A stretch of 64,000 nt of DNA, taken from contig NZ_JAUTBA010000001.1 in the NCBI RefSeq assembly GCF_030818895.1, forward strand, positions 2,852,001 to 2,916,000, given 5' to 3'. Each line of letters starts with the position of its first letter. Positions within the stretch are counted from its first letter, which is position 1. Below are positions 27,654-37,600 of this stretch, one piece after another. Made by a program: the position numbers and the translations under genes. The notes beneath the pieces are model-generated. The model saw nothing but the letters and a program-made list of their open reading frames with translations, was not told where the DNA came from and did not search any database. The stretch comes from Sphingobacterium zeae (lineage in GTDB: Bacteria; Bacteroidota; Bacteroidia; Sphingobacteriales; Sphingobacteriaceae).

Positions 27654-29123
27654 ATGAAAAAAATACATGTTTTATTCACTGTCATTCTGATTTTTCTAAC
27701 GGCAATTTCCTGCTCGAAATTGGAGGAGGATCCAGCAAGCGCTTTGGTTTCGGAGCAATATTATCTAAATCAAGATCAAGCCATAGCTGCAGTGACAGGA
27801 ACTTACAGGAAGTTATATGAAACTGGGCAGTCTTTGTACAACAGCTTGCTCCAGATTGGTGTCGAAATGGCCACAGATGATTATGAAGCAGGGCCGAGGG
27901 CTAGAAATGCACATGTTAGAGCGCTGAGCAATCTAACCCATGATGCATCCAATGACCGTATGGAACAGCTCTGGAAGCAGAGCTACGATGCGATCAATGC
28001 ATCAAATGTCAATATTGCTAAAATAAGTGTGCTGTCTGCAAGCCAGATCGATCCAACTCTCCAACAACGTCTGATCAACGAAGTAAAATTTTTGAGGGCA
28101 CTCCATTATTTTAATTTAGTGCGTTGGTTTGGACCAGTTCCACTGGTAACGAGCCCAGTAGAGTCTTTATCTCCTCAAGAACTCTATGTGGCCAAAGCGA
28201 CAGAGGATGCGGTGTATGGATTGATAATAGCAGATTTAAAATCTGCTTCGGCGCTGCCTAACTATAAGTATTATTCGGAATCAGATAAAGGACGCGCCAC
28301 TGCTGGAGCAGCCAAAAGTCTTTTGGCTAAAGTCTATCTGACGCGAGGGGATTGGGCCAATGCAAAATTATTAGCCAAGGAAGTTATCGATAAAGAAGGT
28401 TATGCGCTTTTCCAAGATTTTGCCGATGTCTTTAATATTGGGAAGAAAAATGGTGTTGAACATATATTTTCAGCTCAATTTAAAGGCAACAGTGGCTATC
28501 AGGGAAATTCTTTGGCCAGTAGGTCTGCGCCAGCCGATATTCCAGGCATAAACGGGGATTACGCAGATGCGCTTCATAGCGAGGGTGGTTTGTATAAAAG
28601 CTTTGCGGTAAATGACAAACGGCTGCCCGTGACCTTTACAACGGGGATGGTGTCGCCAACAGATAATAAATACTATGCCCTAAACAAACCGCAATTCAGT
28701 AAATATTATGATGAAACGGTTGTAGGAAATCAGGGACAGTCTTCCAAGAATACGCCGATCATCCGTTATGCGGAGGTATTGTTAATTTTTGCAGAGGCCG
28801 AAAACGAGTTGAACGGGCCGACTTTAGAAGCGCGTAATGCGATTAACGCGGTACGTCGTCGTGCAGGAATAGACGAAGTATCCGTTATGGAAACGAAGGA
28901 TGCTTTTAGAGAATTGGTTTTTGAGGAGCGCAGAAAGGAGCTTGTTTACGAATATCAACGATGGTTTGATCTGGTTCGCAGGGGAGCTACCTACTATGTT
29001 GCTAAGCTGAAAGCTGCCGGCAAGACGAATGCATCAGCCCGCCATATTCATTTTCCGACGCCACAACGGGAACTGAATCTCAATCCTAATCTCTCGCAAC
29101 ACCCCGATTGGATCAATCGATAA
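27654..29123 (+). CDS. SusD/RagB family glycan-binding lipoprotein
   Basis: A 489-residue surface lipoprotein that caps the SusC pore. The signal MKKIHVLFTVILIFLTAISC ends in the lipobox Cys. The TPR-like helices follow (ALHYFNLVRWFGPVPLVTSP, AAKSLLAKVYLTRGDWANAK, IIRYAEVLLIFAEAENELNG), with the C-terminal motif ELVFEERRKELVYEYQRWFD typical of the family. It lies 70 bp after susC and 23 bp before the first sulfatase. An upstream in-frame ATG at 27627 is possible but adds nine residues before a normal signal peptide. Confidence 0.93.
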   Translation: MKKIHVLFTVILIFLTAISCSKLEEDPASALVSEQYYLNQDQAIAAVTGTYRKLYETGQSLYNSLLQIGVEMATDDYEAGPRARNAHVRALSNLTHDASNDRMEQLWKQSYDAINASNVNIAKISVLSASQIDPTLQQRLINEVKFLRALHYFNLVRWFGPVPLVTSPVESLSPQELYVAKATEDAVYGLIIADLKSASALPNYKYYSESDKGRATAGAAKSLLAKVYLTRGDWANAKLLAKEVIDKEGYALFQDFADVFNIGKKNGVEHIFSAQFKGNSGYQGNSLASRSAPADIPGINGDYADALHSEGGLYKSFAVNDKRLPVTFTTGMVSPTDNKYYALNKPQFSKYYDETVVGNQGQSSKNTPIIRYAEVLLIFAEAENELNGPTLEARNAINAVRRRAGIDEVSVMETKDAFRELVFEERRKELVYEYQRWFDLVRRGATYYVAKLKAAGKTNASARHIHFPTPQRELNLNPNLSQHPDWINR

Positions 29124-29146
29124 TGTATTAATTAAATTTTAAATAG

Positions 29147-30740
29147 ATGAAAACGACATACTTATTAATTACACTTTGCCTAACCATCTTACCAAGGATA
29201 AGCTGGGGACAGGATAATCGGCCAAATATCGTATTGATTTTGGTTGATGATCTGGGTTTTTCGGATATAGAGCCCTATGGAGGAACGGACTTACAGACCC
29301 CCAATTTGACTGCCTTGGCCAAAGAAGGAACGAGATTTCAGGAATTTTATAACAATTCCATTTGTGCCCCTACGCGTGCTTCTTTATTGACTGGGCAGTA
29401 TGCGCATCGCGCAGGTGTAGGTTATTTTAACGTGAATCTTGGACTGCCTGCTTATCAAGGTTTTTTAAATCGGGAGTCACGGACGCTGGCTGAGGTATTG
29501 AAACAGGCTGGATACTCCACTATTATATCGGGGAAATGGCATGTGGGTGATGATTACGATCAGTGGCCGGCACAGCGTGGGTTTGAGCGGTCTTTCAATT
29601 TTGTTGGTGGGGCGTCCAATTTTTATGAAGTAAGTGGGCCTGAACAGCCAATAGTACCGCTCTTCCGGAATAATAAACCCTTTTATTTGCCAAAGGGGCG
29701 TTATCTGACAGATGAGATTACGGATCAAGCCATCGGCTTTCTAAAAGAACAGCAGAAAGATAAAAAGCCTTTTTTCTTGTATTTGGCATTTAATGCCCCG
29801 CATTGGCCCCTGCAGGCACCGGAAGAAGAAACTCAAAAATATAATGGAGTGTATCGTGAGGGATGGGATAGTCTGCGTACGCAGCGTTATGAAAATGCGC
29901 AGCAAAAAGGTGTGTTCTCGCTAGGGCAGGGCATTGCAAAAAAAGGACTCGACCGTACAAAACTGGGATAAATTGACCTATGATGAGCAGCAGTATTGGC
30001 AACGTCGGCAACAGGTCTTTGCCGGCATGATTGATCGCATGGATCAGAGTATCGGCCGCATAAGAAAAACGTTAAAAGAGCTAAAAAAAGATAAGAATAC
30101 ACTAATCATTTTTTTGTCGGATAACGGTGCCCAGGGCGGGGATCGTACACGCGTGTATACGGCAAGGAATACAGAGACTGTCGGATTACCAGGTTCCTAT
30201 GATGTGCAAAACAGCAATTGGTCCCAAACCGGAAACTCACCTTTGAGAAGTTACAAAGATAATCCGTATGAAGGTGGCATTGGTGCCCCCTTCATTGTGT
30301 GGTATCCAAAAGAGGTGCGGGCAAACGTGATTAAGAAGGGGGTAGGCCATCTTATTGATATCGCTCCCACCTTGTATGACTTTGCAGGTGCCACCTATCC
30401 GGAACATGTCGGCGACACGGCGATAAATACACTTCCGGGGCTGAGTTTGAGACCGCTCTTGCGTTCAGATAGCAATCAGGTCGATCGGCATGTTCCGCTG
30501 TTTTGGGAACGTGCAGGCAATCGTGCCGTGCGATATGGTAAGTGGAAATTAGTTTCTTTATTTAAGGATGGTAACAAACCCGAATTATACAATATCGATG
30601 AGGACCGGGGCGAAAATAACAATCTCGCCAGTCGTTATCCAGCTATCGTGAAAGATCTCGAGGCAAGGTATAAAGCCTGGGCTGAAGAGAATTCTGTTGT
30701 GGATTACAAGCGTTTAAAAACAACCAATCAATTTCGTTAG
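29147..30740 (+). pseudogene. Secreted arylsulfatase, frameshifted at an A7 run
   Basis: Two overlapping frames (29147-29971 and 29934-30740) together encode a full sulfatase of about 530 residues. The N-part has signal MKTTYLLITLCLTILPRISWG, metal ligands in NIVLILVDDLGFSD and the formylglycine site CAPTRASLLTGQYAH (CxPxR, Cys type). The C-part has FLSDNGAQGGDRT and YEGGIGAPFIVWYP, then ends in a normal tail. Reading through a run of seven A at 29938-29944 as six A joins them (AKKDSTVQNWDKL). It should remove sulfate esters from a glycan. A maturase is not in the window. Confidence 0.85.
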
Positions 30741-30758
30741 GAGTGAAAAAGAAAAGAT

Positions 30759-32375
30759 ATGAAGAAGATAATTTTGACATTATACTTTGTGGTTGCTACA
30801 CTAATAGGTTATGCACAACAAAGAAAGCCAAACATCATTTTGATTTTGGCCGATGATTTAGGCTATTCCGATATTGGAGCATACGGTTCGGAAATTTCTA
30901 CACCCAATTTGGATCGTTTAGCCAACGAAGGGCTAAAGCTGACGCAATTTTATAACAATTCGATATGTGCGCCGACCAGGGCCTCCCTAATCACAGGGCA
31001 ATATCAACACAAAGCTGGCGTTGGGTATTTTTCCAACGATCTTGGACTGCCTGCCTATCAGGGTTATATTAATTCGGAATCACTGACCATTGCCGAAGTC
31101 CTCCGGTTGAATGGTTATATCACGGCAACCTCGGGTAAATGGCATGTGTCTGGAAAAGGGAAAAGTTTGCCATGGGAGCGCGGTTTTGATTTGGTATTTC
31201 CAAGAGTGGAAAAAAATGCAGATTCAGGCGCGCCGACTTTTCAAGAACAAACCGATTCTGAAGGCTATCCTTTGGAAGGTTCATTTTCGACAGAGGTAAT
31301 CAATCGTCAAGCTGAGGCGTTTTTGGATCAGATCAAAACGCAGGATAAACCTTTTTTTCTCTATTTGGCACATACAGCCCCACATTGGCCATTAGTAGCG
31401 TTGCCGCAAGATATCGCCAAATATAAAGGTCGGTATGACAGTGGGTGGGAGGCGATACGTCAAGAGCGCTTTGAACGCCAGAAACAATTAGGACTGGTGT
31501 CCCAAGCGACCCAACCATCGCTTGTTGATGCGGATATTTACGATTGGTCACGATTATCATTTGATCAAAAAAAACTGTGGTCAAAAAAAATGGAAGTGTT
31601 TGCGGCTATGGTCGACAGATTGGATCAGACTATAGGAAAATTGCTAGATAAGCTAAAAGACAATGGACAATTGGACAATACACTGATTGTTTTCTTGTCA
31701 GACAACGGTGCGCCGGCTGAAGATCTTGTTCGCTGGTATCATGGCGCCCGGATAAATAAAGGACCGGTTGGGACACTGTGTTCTTATGAATCGCAGGGTA
31801 AAAATTGGTCATATGCCTCCAATACACCTTTTAAAGCATTTAAAGATTATACCTATGAAGGTGGGATTAATACCCCATTTATAGCTTGGTTTCCCGGTAA
31901 AATCGCGAAAGGCGTCAAACAGGGTACTGGTCACGTCATTGATCTGGCACCGACTTTCTACGATTTGGTTGGCGCAGTATACCCAAAAGAATATGGGGGG
32001 CATAAGGCGAATGCTTTACCAGGAAAAAGTTTGCTTCAGGTTTTATTCCAGGATCAAGATACCGTTCGGAGACAAGAAGGCTTATTTTGGGAGCGTGCCG
32101 GTAATCGTGCTGCCCGTATTGGAAAATGGAAACTGTTATCGACCTGGCCGTCCTATAAATGGGAACTTTACGATCTTGAACAAGATCCTACTGAACGGAA
32201 CGATGTTGCCGGACAGCATCACGAAGTTGTGTCCCGTTTGTCTATTGCTTATTTCCGGTGGGCAAAAGAAAACGGGGTTGTGGATTTTGCAGAATTGGAA
32301 GCTAAGGAACCCAAAAGTATGAAGGATTTTAGGGAAAGTAAAGTGCAGGAAATTCCGGTGCCGCGCAATTTTTAA
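30759..32375 (+). CDS. Secreted arylsulfatase
   Basis: A 538-residue type I sulfatase, close paralogue of the preceding gene. Signal MKKIILTLYFVVATLIGYAQ, metal site NIILILADDLGYSD, and formylglycine motif CAPTRASLITGQY, whose Cys must be oxidised by an anaerobic or FGE-type maturase. Then SGKWHV, HTAPHWPLVA and FLSDNGAPAEDLV complete the active site. It is intact, 18 bp after the broken sulfatase. Together with SusCD it suggests uptake and desulfation of a sulfated glycan such as a glycosaminoglycan or algal polymer; the substrate is not deducible. Its last 26 bases lie inside the long direct repeat. Confidence 0.93.
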   Translation: MKKIILTLYFVVATLIGYAQQRKPNIILILADDLGYSDIGAYGSEISTPNLDRLANEGLKLTQFYNNSICAPTRASLITGQYQHKAGVGYFSNDLGLPAYQGYINSESLTIAEVLRLNGYITATSGKWHVSGKGKSLPWERGFDLVFPRVEKNADSGAPTFQEQTDSEGYPLEGSFSTEVINRQAEAFLDQIKTQDKPFFLYLAHTAPHWPLVALPQDIAKYKGRYDSGWEAIRQERFERQKQLGLVSQATQPSLVDADIYDWSRLSFDQKKLWSKKMEVFAAMVDRLDQTIGKLLDKLKDNGQLDNTLIVFLSDNGAPAEDLVRWYHGARINKGPVGTLCSYESQGKNWSYASNTPFKAFKDYTYEGGINTPFIAWFPGKIAKGVKQGTGHVIDLAPTFYDLVGAVYPKEYGGHKANALPGKSLLQVLFQDQDTVRRQEGLFWERAGNRAARIGKWKLLSTWPSYKWELYDLEQDPTERNDVAGQHHEVVSRLSIAYFRWAKENGVVDFAELEAKEPKSMKDFRESKVQEIPVPRNF

Positions 32376-32468
32376 CTGCTTAAATGTAAAAAAGCTTTCT
32401 GATTTATCAGAAAGCTTTTTTTGTCTTTGGCGGAAGAGGCGGGATTCGAATTTCACGTTTCTTCATAA
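32350..32468. repeat. 119-bp direct repeat, left copy (att-like, copy A)
   Basis: Identical to 43490-43608 except for one base (T at 32372, C at 43512). It contains the last codons of the sulfatase gene, its terminator, and a segment (32428-32450) whose reverse complement reads as the 3' part of a tRNA-Ser: T-loop TTCGAAT, CCCGC, acceptor CTCTTCC and GCCA. The tRNA body is missing. This looks like the end of an integrated island placed behind the sulfatase operon. Confidence 0.8.
32388..32422 (+). terminator. Terminator of the sulfatase operon
   Basis: A 15-bp stem (32388-32402 with 32407-32421; core GCTTTCTGA/TCAGAAAGC), TTTA loop, T7 tail. An identical copy lies at 43528-43562 within the direct repeat. 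Confidence 0.9.
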
Positions 32469-32874
32469 AATTGTCCTATATTTTATATGAATACATTTTT
32501 TAGCGGAAGCATTAGCGGTTTTCTTGCGCATATTCTGCAAGTTGCGACGCCTCCTCAGTAGAAAATAATAGAATCTAAAATAAGACGGGTCACCCATATT
32601 ATTTTTAACGCTTTCTCTATACTTTAACTGCCGATCTGATCTGTTTGAATAGAATCTCTTTGAAATCAGCATGCGAATGATTTGTAAGTATCTGAGCTGT
32701 ATTAAAAACATTTGTATGGCACAACGTTCAGGCGAATTCATTGAAAGATTGGCCACTAATTGTTATTTTATCCCATATAACTATACTAGACGCGAAAATA
32801 TATAAATAGGGCTTATATTAAAAAAGCTACCTTGATTATTTAACGATAATAAATTAATAGAAATATGGTGAATA
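32469..32874. other. Non-coding left end of the RHS island
   Basis: About 400 bp without a convincing gene. A 97-codon minus-strand open frame (32463-32756) is low in complexity and matches nothing I know. The first 70 bp resemble the segments following the other two att-like copies (TTTTTnAGC...ATTAGCG...TTGCGCA), so this is probably the degraded end of a mobile element. Confidence 0.4.
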
Positions 32875-33927
32875 TTGGTAGAAAATAGATTATATTATAA
32901 TAGGATATTAATTTCTGCGTCAATATGTTTCAGATATGGTATGAATAGATCTATAAAATTTAATCTAGGTTCATTAGAAATTTACAAAAGTAGTAAGTCA
33001 TTCACAGATAATAATACATTCAAAATTCCATTTGCCGATTCGCTATATCATGAATTTGTTGGCGGAAAAGCTGTGTTTCAATGTTACAGTAATTTTTTAT
33101 ATTTCATGGAGCTTATCGAATTCAGTTCTGAAAATCAGCACACAATATATTCTGAGGTACTGGAGCCCTCCCTGTTTATGTTCTTCATATTTGAGGGTGA
33201 GGCTGAATTCAGTAGCCCTGAAGGAAACATTCTATCCTGTCCAGCGCGGGGAACATATTATGCAACTTTCTGCGATCAAGGTATTTATAAGAAAACGTTT
33301 AAGCCGGGTTGCAATATTATTCTTTACATATCCCTGCGCATAGAATGGATACAGCGAAAGGCATCTGCTCTACCTAACCTTTCTAAATTTTTATCTTTTT
33401 GCCTAAAAAGTAATGTTTCAGTATCGTATATGGAGAAGCTTTTCATGAGTCGATCACTTGCAAAAGAACTTATCAAGATATGGCATTTACCTATACTGGA
33501 CAATATTGATCTCGAAACGACTCTCCTTCCGATGATCAAGAAAATTTTAAGGATCTATGATCGGGCTCAAGATTACCGGATCCATCTCTCTGAAATGTCC
33601 AACTCCGAAAAAATACATGAAATAAAAGAGTATCTAAAATCAGGTTGCCTTTCTACGGAGATAACCGATATTGAGGCTCTATGTAAACGTTACTTCATAA
33701 TAGAGCGAACGCTGAGAAGACTGTTTTTCAAACTTGAAAAAAAGACAATCATCGATTTCGTTACAGATCACCGTCTTGAACATTCAAAGCTCCTTCTTAC
33801 CAAAAGGATATTGTCTGTTAAAGAGATTTCAGAACAGTGTGGTTTTGCTAGTCCCAGTTATTTCTGTAGGCTGTTCAAGAAAAAATACGCTATGACCCCA
33901 AAAAGATACAGTTTAAAAGGATTATAA
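32875..33927 (+). CDS. AraC-family transcriptional regulator
   Basis: A 350-residue protein (or 328 from the ATG at 32941). The N-terminal two thirds is an unrecognised ligand-binding-like domain. The C-terminal 100 residues are an AraC double helix-turn-helix, with IEALCKRYFIIERTLRRLFF (first HTH) and ILSVKEISEQCGFASPSYFC then RLFKKKYAMTPKRY (second HTH signature). It precedes the secreted RHS gene pair by about 215 bp in the same direction and may control it. It lies inside the island bounded by the 119-bp repeats. Confidence 0.82.
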   Translation: MVENRLYYNRILISASICFRYGMNRSIKFNLGSLEIYKSSKSFTDNNTFKIPFADSLYHEFVGGKAVFQCYSNFLYFMELIEFSSENQHTIYSEVLEPSLFMFFIFEGEAEFSSPEGNILSCPARGTYYATFCDQGIYKKTFKPGCNIILYISLRIEWIQRKASALPNLSKFLSFCLKSNVSVSYMEKLFMSRSLAKELIKIWHLPILDNIDLETTLLPMIKKILRIYDRAQDYRIHLSEMSNSEKIHEIKEYLKSGCLSTEITDIEALCKRYFIIERTLRRLFFKLEKKTIIDFVTDHRLEHSKLLLTKRILSVKEISEQCGFASPSYFCRLFKKKYAMTPKRYSLKGL

Positions 33928-34141
33928 TAGATCTTTTTCACCTGTTAACTAACTGTTTTTATAATAAAACTCACTTGTCTTCTTTGTGTAGCACAATTCG
34001 GCCAAATGCTGTATAAAAAATATTTTTTTGTCTGAATAGTGATATAATTTGAAGTTAATTTAGATTATAACATTCTCATAGTTTTTTGCGGATAAATCTT
34101 TCCGCGTATGCGGATTCTTTGAGAACATAAATCAATAAATT

Positions 34142-34651
34142 ATGAAAAAGAAGTCTATTATCAATATCAGTCTGTCTTGGGGATCATGGAGTTTCATCAT
34201 TTTCTTTCTTGTTTCCATTTCGATGACATTTTCTACGCATGCATTCTCACAAAAACTCACCTTCACTTTCGATGCGTCTGGAAATCAAACAAAAAGGTTA
34301 TGGATATGTATTAATTGCCCCACGGTCAGTGTTTTAAATTCTGATAGCATTGCCTTTGGAGACAGGTTAAAACCTGATATAATAGAAATTGGGAATGGTT
34401 ATAGCCTCTACCATAATAGAAAAGAAAAAGTAATAAAGATCTATTCAGCTGATCTAATTAAAAATGCTTTTCCAATTCTCTCACTAGTGAATTTCGGAGA
34501 TAAAAATAAAGTGGCTATTGAATCCTATAAAAAGGAAGATTCCGTTGAATTTTCTACAGATCAACTTATGGCGGGAACCTATCTCCTTCGTATTTCGGTT
34601 GGAGATGATAAGTGGGTAGAGCTAATTATAGAAAAAGTAAAGGAGGCCTAA
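34142..34651 (+). CDS. Secreted partner of the RHS giant protein, 169 aa
   Basis: Signal peptide MKKKSIINISLSWGSWSFII plus SSTHAFSQ-like cleavage region (MTFSTHAFSQ). The mature start KLTFTFDASGNQTKRLWICI reads like the YDxxGNQ strand of YD-repeat proteins followed by a Cys pair (CINCP). The C-terminal part (MAGTYLLRISVGDDKWVELI) resembles the beta-sandwich of type IX secretion sorting domains, but lacks the usual final Lys/Arg motif. In Bacteroidota such short proteins often sit directly upstream of RHS genes; here the gap is one base. Role inferred: folding, export or anchoring of the giant protein. Confidence 0.65.
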   Translation: MKKKSIINISLSWGSWSFIIFFLVSISMTFSTHAFSQKLTFTFDASGNQTKRLWICINCPTVSVLNSDSIAFGDRLKPDIIEIGNGYSLYHNRKEKVIKIYSADLIKNAFPILSLVNFGDKNKVAIESYKKEDSVEFSTDQLMAGTYLLRISVGDDKWVELIIEKVKEA

Positions 34652-34652
34652 C

Positions 34653-37600
34653 ATGAAAAGATTGATATTTTTAGTGTCATTATTTTGTGCGATCAGTATT
34701 GATTGTATTTCACAGAACAGAATCCAGACCGATACAATAGGTTTAAATAAAAGTAATTCGTCAAATTGGAGCTTATTGGATTCGATTGTCAAGGTTAACG
34801 CAACTTTTCCTTCAACGTTCTCAATAGATACCCTTAAAACGGCAGTGTCAGATTCGTCTTCATCTACAAAGGCTTCAAAATCAAGACTACAAGTTTTAGC
34901 TGCGACTTTAAGTCCGGGAAGAACAGAAGTTAATTTGGATGTGTCTGCAACTGGATCGACAAATTACACTATTCCCTTTATAATACCTCCAGGTATTGAT
35001 GGGTTTGTACCAGAACTAGGCTTAATCTACAATAGTCAGAGTAGCCGGGGAACCGCTGGATACGGATGGAATGTTTTTGGACTATCGTCCATATCTAGGG
35101 TTGGTGCCGCCATGTACTCTGACGACCGGGTTGGAGGTGTTAACTTTGACCTTAATGATCGATTTTCATTGGATGGTCAGCGGCTTCTTTTAAAGAGCGG
35201 ATCTTATGGTGGAGACGGCGCTGAATATCAGACCGAGCAGTATTCCAATATAAAGATAGTTTCAAGAGGGGTGTCTTCTTTTGGAGCTTCATTTGGACCA
35301 GCATATTTCGAGGTGTTTTATCCAAACGGCACAAAGGCTTTTTATGGACAAAATACTAATTCAAGATCCAGATTACAATACGGGCTCACCTATATAGAAA
35401 ATTCACAGGGAGTCCGTATCAGTTACGAGTATACAACCTTTAATAATAATCTTTTTATAAGCAAAGTCTTATATGGACGTCGGGGAACGGGAACTGCCCT
35501 AAATAGGGTAGAATTTAGCTACGGTGCGGCTAGCAGGGCTGAACAGAATTATGTTGCTGGCACAGGTTTTTATTCAGATAAAAGGATCAGTAAGATCAGC
35601 GTTGTTGCAAATGGTACGAATTATAGGCATTATATCCCAACTTATTCTACAGTGAGTACCCTCGATTATGATCGAATGACGGAGATCCAGGAATTTGACG
35701 GTACTGAAACCAATGCTTTTGCACCAGTTAGGTTTGAATATCATAACACAACAAATATGCTTACTTCATCCGTTATCTCAAATTTAAGCCTAACGGGAAT
35801 TGCAAGTAATAATTCGCAGGTTCTCTCCGCAGACTTTACCGGAAATGGAAGCATGGATTTTATATTATATCCGACAGGCAAGAACAAATTCTATGCTTTT
35901 TACGATCTTGATCCAGGTTCACCATATATACAATTGGGCTATGAAGTAAACAGTGGGAACTTTTTAGATATTTTTCCGGTAACATGGCTATCCAGTACAA
36001 GCAAAATCCTGCCAGGTCAAGGAATGCTACTTAGCAAGCGATACGGATTAAATGGGTTTAAATTTGATGTCTATTCATCGGGTACTGTAACCCCGGTTTA
36101 TTACCAATATACCAAACTCTGGGAGAATCCGCCCGAAAACCAAACTTATTTTTCTGAATGCGATATGATGATGCATTCTAACGGACCTCGTGCTTACAAA
36201 ATAGTATCGGGAGATTTTAACGGTGATGGGTTAAGTGATGTAGTAGCATTAAGTTATAATGAAACAATCGTTTCATACGAATGGGCAAATCCCTGTACCA
36301 AACAGTTTCAGGAATCTGGTTCAATTGGAATATTCATTGATATGGACCGCAGAAAGACGACCGACTATATTTCTCCGATGAGTTATCTTCAAAAACCGAT
36401 CAATACCTATGATAAAATATATACATCAGATTTTAACGGCGACGGAAAAACGGATATTCTCGTTGTCAAAGAAGGAAGTATGGACGTGTATTCACTGAAT
36501 GAACAATCGCTCCAGCTTAGTTTTACAATTTCTGATACCAGGATAACAAACAATAGTGCTCGTCCCACATTATTGGGGGATTTTAACGGAGATGGCAAAA
36601 TGGATGTTATGTTTGCTACTGGCTATAACAACCTGTTTGCAACATTTATGTCTACTGGTAAAGGCTTTATTAAACATGAAAAAAACGAACCTTTTTCCCA
36701 TGTGCAGAACACATGGGATGGTTCAAATACCATGAAGCAATATGTATTGATTCCAACTGATGTAAATGGTGATGGGAAAACGGATATCATATACAGTGCT
36801 ACAACTACTTATAATTCTACCGCGACAGGAAACATTGCTGTCACAATTTACCATAACATTGGAATAGACGTTAGTAATAGGCCAATTTATGGAAATTCGG
36901 TTTCCAGTAACAGGAGTACAACAGTACGCCATAATCCTATTCCGATCTTTTTGAACCCGGACCAGCAGAATCCTAATCTTGAATATGGTTATATAAGTGA
37001 TAATTCAATTTCATTGTTCCGCTCTGACAAGGATATGATGAAGGAGGGACATCTAACGACTATTTTTCACGATGGCGTAAATCATTACATTGACTACGCA
37101 AGATTAATGGAAGGTGCAAATGGGAACGGATTGCCACTTTATAATTCTTCATACGATCAGACATTCCCTTATATAGACATTCACTTTGCTCCCCAGTTAT
37201 ATGTTACCAGTGCGATTGCAAGAGATGCCGCAGGACAGATCGGTTTACAGACTTTTGGTTATGCGAATGCAGTCACAAATGCTGACGGTCTGGGATTTCT
37301 TGGATTCGGTGAAAATATCCGGAGCAATGTGCATACAGGTGCATCTGACGTTAACCGTACATACACCATCGGCATTCAGAGTCCACAATTGCGCGGAGCA
37401 AATCTCCGTACCTTTGTCTCCAAGAATAGCTATATAAACAATACGATTAAGAATATGTCTGTATCTAATCCTCCTCCTGCGGGCGGTGCTCCTGATGGGG
37501 CTACGCTCAGCGATTATATCAGCCGGGAAGACCATATCTATCAGACAAGCATATTGACTAACAAAACTTTTGTCAATGTACCTATTGCCTTCTCATTGAA

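Noticed and set aside
29938..29944. Programmed -1 frameshift at the A7 run in the first sulfatase
   Set aside because: The downstream frame needs a +1 (or -2) change, not -1, and a secreted sulfatase is not a known user of programmed frameshifting.
32428..32450. A complete tRNA-Ser gene
   Set aside because: Only the T-loop to CCA portion is present; the sequence that should hold the T-stem partner, anticodon and D arms does not fold as a tRNA.
32463..32756. 97-codon minus-strand frame after the sulfatase terminator
   Set aside because: Basic, low-complexity translation, no recognisable motif, and it begins and ends in att-like and island-end DNA.
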